A DNA stretch of 10,000 bases from Oscillospiraceae bacterium (lineage in GTDB: Bacteria; Bacillota; Clostridia; Oscillospirales; Ruminococcaceae): positions 1 to 10,000 of the forward strand of contig DNUB01000037.1 of NCBI GenBank assembly GCA_003508605.1, read 5' to 3'. Within the stretch, counting starts at the first letter, position 1; each line of letters begins with the position of its first letter. This document shows positions 6,940 to 10,000 of this stretch, in pieces. A program made the position numbers and the translations under genes. The notes under the pieces were generated by a model. The model made no database searches and was not told the DNA's origin. It saw nothing but the letters and a program-made list of their open reading frames with translations.

Positions 6940-6971
6940 TTTTTTACTTCCTTTTATTTTGTGTTTTGCTT

Positions 6972-6995
6972 CGGGCAGTTGCTGCCCGTTTTTTT
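6972..6995 (+). terminator. Plus-strand intrinsic terminator between dnaG and rpoD
   Basis: Perfect seven-base arms CGGGCAG (6972-6978) and CTGCCCG (6982-6988) around loop TTG are followed at once by seven T residues on the plus strand. Both flanking genes run on the minus strand, where the T run is instead an A run before the hairpin. It would therefore stop antisense transcription; on the sense mRNA it would leave a stable hairpin between the two genes. Confidence 0.7.
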
Positions 6996-7021
6996 CGTTT
7001 TTGTTTAGGTTTATCCTGCCT

Positions 7022-8776
7022 TTAGCCGCCGACCTTTTTTCTTATCAGCTCCATTTGCTTCAGCATTTCCTCCTCGGAAAGCTCGGAGGGCTTTTTTCCT
7101 CCGTACCTGTCTCGGTGATTTTCCAAAACCCTTATATATTCCTCAAGTCTTTCCTTCTGATACGGCAAAAGGCTGTTTTCTCTTATTATACCCGTTATTT
7201 TTCCCATTTCCTGCGCCGAAAATTCCTCTCCGAGAGCGGATAGATCAACGCTTTCGCCGTTTTTTATCCGTCTTGCCGCCGCCCCATACAGCTTTCCGCA
7301 AAATTCGTCTTTAAAATCCTCCTCGGAAAGCCTTTTCTCTATTTTAGGCAGCAGATCGGGGGAATGGATGATAAAGGCAATGACTCCTCTTTGGGCTTTT
7401 TCCGCAGGTGAAAGAAGGGAATGGGGAACCAAGCCGTCCCCTCTTTTTTTCGGCGGATTTATAAGCTCTCTTGCCTCGTTTTTCCTTGCCGCAAACGCCA
7501 GAGCCCTTCTTTTTTCGTCCACCGCCTTTTCGATTTCGCCCGCATTCAGTCCGCAAAGCTTTGCGGTATCGTTTATGTAAACCATTCGGTCTATTTTATT
7601 TTCAATTGATGCCAGCAGATTTACCGCTTTTTTAAGATAGGAGGATTTTCCCTCGGGAGTATCCATATCAAGTCCCAAGGCAAGCTTTTTCAGCTCAAAG
7701 CTTATTGCCCCTCCCGATTTTTCCAGAAGAAGCCTGAACCCGTCGGCACCGTACTTTTTAACATATTCGTCAGGATCCTTTGCGCCGCTCATCTGCAAAA
7801 CCCTTGCTTCGACACCTGCTTCTCCCAAAAGATTTATGGCTTTCATGGTGGCTTTTTGCCCTGCGCCGTCGCTGTCGTAGCTTATAACCACCTCCTCGCA
7901 GTACTGCCGCATAAGCCTCGCCTGTTCGGGGGTAATGGCTGTGCCGAGAGTGGCAACGGCATTGTCGAAGCCCGCCTGATTAAGACTTATAACATCCATA
8001 TAGCCCTCGCACAAAATAAGGTATTTTTCCTTTGTGTTTTTGGCGAAATTAAGGCTGAACAGACTGTTCCTCTTATGAAACACAAGGGTTTCGTCGCTGT
8101 TTAGATATTTTGCGGGAGCGTCGGGTTCAAGGGTTCGTCCGCCGAAGCCTATAATGTTCCCCCTTCTGTCTATTATGGGGAACATTACCCTGTTTCGGAA
8201 TTTATCATAGCTGTGATTGTTTTTTTGGGCAAGGAGAGCGGCGTCCAGCAGCTCCCTTTCGGTACAGCCTATGGAAAGCATATGATTTTTCAAGGCGTCC
8301 CAGCTGTCGGGCGCAAAGCCCAAGCCGTATTTTCTGACGGTATTTTCGCTAAGCTGCCTTTGCTGCAGATACTGCCGCCCGGGAAGTCCCTTTTCCGAAA
8401 GCAGGATATCTCTGAAAAACCTTGCAGCCTGCCTGTTGATTTCCAGCATACGCTGCTTTGCTTCCGCTCTTTTGTCAAGGGAATCCTCGGGCAAGGGAAT
8501 ATTTGCCCTTTGGGCTAAAAATTTGACGCTTTCTACATAGTCAAGATGCTCGATAAGTCTTATAAAGGTGATCACGTCTCCCCCTGCGCCGCAGCCGAAG
8601 CAGTAAAAGCTTTGGGTATCGGTGTAGATGTGGCAGGAGGGCGTTTTTTCGGAATGAAAGGGGCAAAGGCAGACGTTGTCCCGTCCCGCCCGCTTTAAGG
8701 AAATATAGGAGGAAGCGACGGAGGCAATCTCGTTGGCGTCGCGAACCTGTTCTATAAATTCGTTTGGCAGTGCCAC
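7022..8776 (-). CDS. dnaG: DNA primase DnaG
   Basis: DnaG makes the short RNA primers for Okazaki fragments and works with the replicative helicase. An N-terminal zinc domain shows Cys38-x2-His41 and Cys59-x2-Cys62 (motifs CPFH and CFGC). The catalytic core includes [19 protein letters not shown] (196-214) and a TOPRIM domain with Glu257 in CEGYMD and the metal-binding Asp301/Asp303 in YDSDGAG. The C-terminal part (about 450-584) is the variable helicase-interaction region. At 584 residues it is full length. The start codon is GTG, with AAAGGAGG (8790-8797 complement) 13 bases away, an unusually long spacing; no in-frame alternative start lies closer, and the N-terminus [14 protein letters not shown] aligns with the family start. 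The gene lies between dgt and rpoD, probably co-transcribed. Identity is certain. Confidence 0.98.
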   Translation of the reverse strand: MALPNEFIEQVRDANEIASVASSYISLKRAGRDNVCLCPFHSEKTPSCHIYTDTQSFYCFGCGAGGDVITFIRLIEHLDYVESVKFLAQRANIPLPEDSLDKRAEAKQRMLEINRQAARFFRDILLSEKGLPGRQYLQQRQLSENTVRKYGLGFAPDSWDALKNHMLSIGCTERELLDAALLAQKNNHSYDKFRNRVMFPIIDRRGNIIGFGGRTLEPDAPAKYLNSDETLVFHKRNSLFSLNFAKNTKEKYLILCEGYMDVISLNQAGFDNAVATLGTAITPEQARLMRQYCEEVVISYDSDGAGQKATMKAINLLGEAGVEARVLQMSGAKDPDEYVKKYGADGFRLLLEKSGGAISFELKKLALGLDMDTPEGKSSYLKKAVNLLASIENKIDRMVYINDTAKLCGLNAGEIEKAVDEKRRALAFAARKNEARELINPPKKRGDGLVPHSLLSPAEKAQRGVIAFIIHSPDLLPKIEKRLSEEDFKDEFCGKLYGAAARRIKNGESVDLSALGEEFSAQEMGKITGIIRENSLLPYQKERLEEYIRVLENHRDRYGGKKPSELSEEEMLKQMELIRKKVGG

Positions 8777-8789
8777 GGTCTTTTTATTT

Positions 8790-8797
8790 CCTCCTTT
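8790..8797 (-). promoter_or_regulatory. Distant ribosome site for dnaG
   Basis: The complement reads AAAGGAGG, a near-ideal Shine-Dalgarno, but it stands 13 bases from the GTG start (5-9 is usual). Strong site, long spacing and a non-ATG start together suggest tuned-down translation, as is known for primase in other bacteria. Confidence 0.65.
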
Positions 8798-8858
8798 TTA
8801 AAAACTTTAGCGTATGGGATTTTTAGAGATTTCCTGCAGTGCCTTTGGGAACCTAATC

Positions 8859-9854
8859 TCATATCCACGACTTGGGAATAAACAGCTCCTTATACATATC
8901 CACCGCAAAATCATCGGTCATTCCGGAAATATAGTCGCAAACGGCTCTTTCCTTTCCGTCCTCTTCCGCAATATTTATATAAAGCGGCGGCATTTTTTCG
9001 GGGTGATCCGAGTAGTACCCATACAGGCTTTTCACCACATGACAAGCCTTGTCCTTTTCGGCGGTAGTAGGCTTTGCGTAATATACATTCTGAAACATAA
9101 AGGAGCGGAGCAGGTCATGCGCCTTTTGTGTTTCCCCGTCGTATTTTATTTCGTTTTTTCCGCTGCTGTTTTCAATAATGGAATTAACCAATGCGGTTAT
9201 TCTCTGTGATTTCGTATGCCCCAAAACATCTGTGGCTTCCTTTGGCAAATCCTCCTCCTTAAGCACCCCGCCCCTGATTGCGTCCTCGATATCATGGTTT
9301 ATGTAGGCAATTTTGTCCGAAAGCTTTACAACCACGCCCTCTAAGGTGTCGGCGGTCATATTGGTGTGGCAGAGAATGCCGTTTTTTACCGGTAAGGTAA
9401 GGTTAAGCCCCTCGCCGCTGCGCTCTATGCGCTCCACTACTCTTACGGACTGCTCATAATGCTTAAAGCCGCCCTCGTACAGCTCCGACAAGGTTCTTTC
9501 CCCGTCATGTCCGAAGGGGGTATGCCCCAAATCGTGCCCCAGGGCAATAGCTTCGGTCAAGTCCTCGTTGAGCCTTAACGCTCTTGCCACGGTTCTTGCA
9601 ATCTGAGCTACTTCAAGAGTATGGGTAAGACGGGTGCGGTAGTGGTCGGATTTTGGTATGAGGAAAACCTGCGTTTTATGCTTCAGCCGCCGAAAGGAGC
9701 TGCAGTGTATAATTCTGTCCCTGTCCCTTTGAAATTCGGTCCTTATCGGGCAGGGCTCCTCGTCCCGTTCTCTGTTTCCGGCATAAACGCTTTTACAGGC
9801 AAAGGGGGAAAGCATAAGCTCTTCGTTTTTTATGGTGACCTCTCTCGGCAGCAT
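8859..9854 (-). CDS. dgt: Deoxyguanosinetriphosphate triphosphohydrolase-like HD-domain protein (Dgt)
   Basis: dGTPases of this family cut dGTP, or other dNTPs in some members, to the nucleoside plus triphosphate, so adjusting DNA precursor pools. The metal-binding HD signature is visible: His78 in RLTHTLEVAQIAR, His107-Asp108 in ALGHDLGHTPFGHDGE, and Asp180 in KLSDKIAYINHDIEDA (numbered from the start chosen here). The N-terminal PIRTEFQRDRDRIIHCSSFR and RRLKHKTQVF are also typical. I chose the ATG at 9854 because AAGGAGA stands six bases before it; the open frame continues to a TTG at 9905, but that has no ribosome site and adds 17 residues of no family resemblance. That gives 331 residues, normal for the Firmicute type. 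It is 82 bases ahead of dnaG with no terminator between, so probably the first gene of the operon. Exact substrate preference cannot be read from sequence. Confidence 0.95.
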   Translation of the reverse strand: MLPREVTIKNEELMLSPFACKSVYAGNRERDEEPCPIRTEFQRDRDRIIHCSSFRRLKHKTQVFLIPKSDHYRTRLTHTLEVAQIARTVARALRLNEDLTEAIALGHDLGHTPFGHDGERTLSELYEGGFKHYEQSVRVVERIERSGEGLNLTLPVKNGILCHTNMTADTLEGVVVKLSDKIAYINHDIEDAIRGGVLKEEDLPKEATDVLGHTKSQRITALVNSIIENSSGKNEIKYDGETQKAHDLLRSFMFQNVYYAKPTTAEKDKACHVVKSLYGYYSDHPEKMPPLYINIAEEDGKERAVCDYISGMTDDFAVDMYKELFIPKSWI

Positions 9855-9908
9855 AGCATATCTCCTTATGTAAAGCTCGGCGTAAATTTTGAACAATGTT
9901 TTCAATGA

Positions 9909-9920
9909 GGGGCAACGCCC
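9909..9920. repeat. Short GC hairpin upstream of dgt
   Basis: GGGC (9910-9913) and GCCC (9917-9920) pair around AAC. It is the innermost of three GC-rich hairpins spaced through 9909-9989. Confidence 0.4.
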
Positions 9921-9929
9921 GAATTTATG

Positions 9930-9955
9930 AAAAATCCGAGGGGCGGGGTCCCCTC
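9930..9955 (-). terminator. Probable minus-strand terminator upstream of dgt
   Basis: Arms GAGGGG (9938-9943) and CCCCTC (9950-9955) pair around a six-base loop. Read on the minus strand the stem is followed by GGA and five T residues (complement of 9930-9934), fitting an intrinsic terminator for a gene beyond the right edge. If so, dgt needs its own promoter in 9855-9929, where I found no convincing -35/-10 pair. Confidence 0.6.
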
Positions 9956-9959
9956 AGAG

Positions 9960-9989
9960 TTTCAGTTGGGACTGGGTCCCCCACTGAAA
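9960..9989. repeat. Stacked GC-rich palindrome at the right edge
   Basis: TTTCAGT (9960-9966) pairs with ACTGAAA (9983-9989), and within it GGGAC (9968-9972) pairs with GTCCC (9976-9980) around a three-base loop. With the two hairpins beside it this is a non-coding palindrome cluster of the kind dispersed in many Clostridial genomes. It may continue beyond the window. Confidence 0.5.
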
Positions 9990-10000
9990 GACTGAACGGA

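Noticed and set aside
8777..8858. Possible terminator or promoter between dgt and dnaG
   Set aside because: No stem with a T tract and no convincing -35/-10 pair on the minus strand; the gap seems only to hold the dnaG ribosome site.
1..10000. CRISPR array, tRNA, rRNA or riboswitch
   Set aside because: I saw no regularly spaced repeats, no cloverleaf or rRNA-like sequence, and no riboswitch core motif I could recognise in the short intergenic gaps.

Overview
This window looks like a chromosomal stretch from a Clostridia-type Firmicute, probably Oscillospirales/Ruminococcaceae-like. The evidence is the block dgt–dnaG–rpoD, purine-rich Shine-Dalgarno sites before nearly every gene, a compact SigA-type sigma factor of 361 residues, and a moderate-GC sequence. 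The family-level placement is inference; no rRNA or other taxonomic marker is present.

Layout from left to right. Positions 1-142 hold a promoter and ribosome site for a plus-strand gene (143-820) encoding an XRE-type DNA-binding domain joined to four membrane segments. It ends in a very good bidirectional terminator (845-884). Between this gene and the convergent minus-strand block lies a 159-bp element with 29-bp near-perfect terminal inverted repeats and nested hairpins (913-1071), which resembles a MITE. All remaining genes are on the minus strand. In transcription order they are: dgt (dGTPase, 9854-8859), dnaG (primase, 8776-7022), rpoD/sigA (6939-5854), an Rrf2-family regulator with four clustered cysteines (5786-5358), a very long FtsA-like ATPase (5219-2727), and a lipoprotein with a CBM-like domain and a GH26-like domain (2725-1094). 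The right edge (9909-9989) holds three GC-rich hairpins, one of which is a plausible minus-strand terminator, upstream of dgt.

The genes form two groups. dgt–dnaG–rpoD is a Clostridial version of the macromolecular synthesis operon: nucleotide pool control, primer synthesis, and the housekeeping sigma factor. The FtsA-like gene and the lipoprotein gene are separated by one base, so the second is probably translated by ribosomes finishing the first. They form a candidate envelope module: a cytoplasmic actin-fold ATPase with three ubiquitin-like (beta-grasp-like) repeats, partnered with an exported, lipid-anchored sugar-binding protein. The lipoprotein keeps the GH26 scaffold but has lost both catalytic glutamates (acid/base position is Asp in an altered motif, nucleophile position is His), so it is probably a non-catalytic binding or scaffold protein. 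This pair is the most unusual content in the window.
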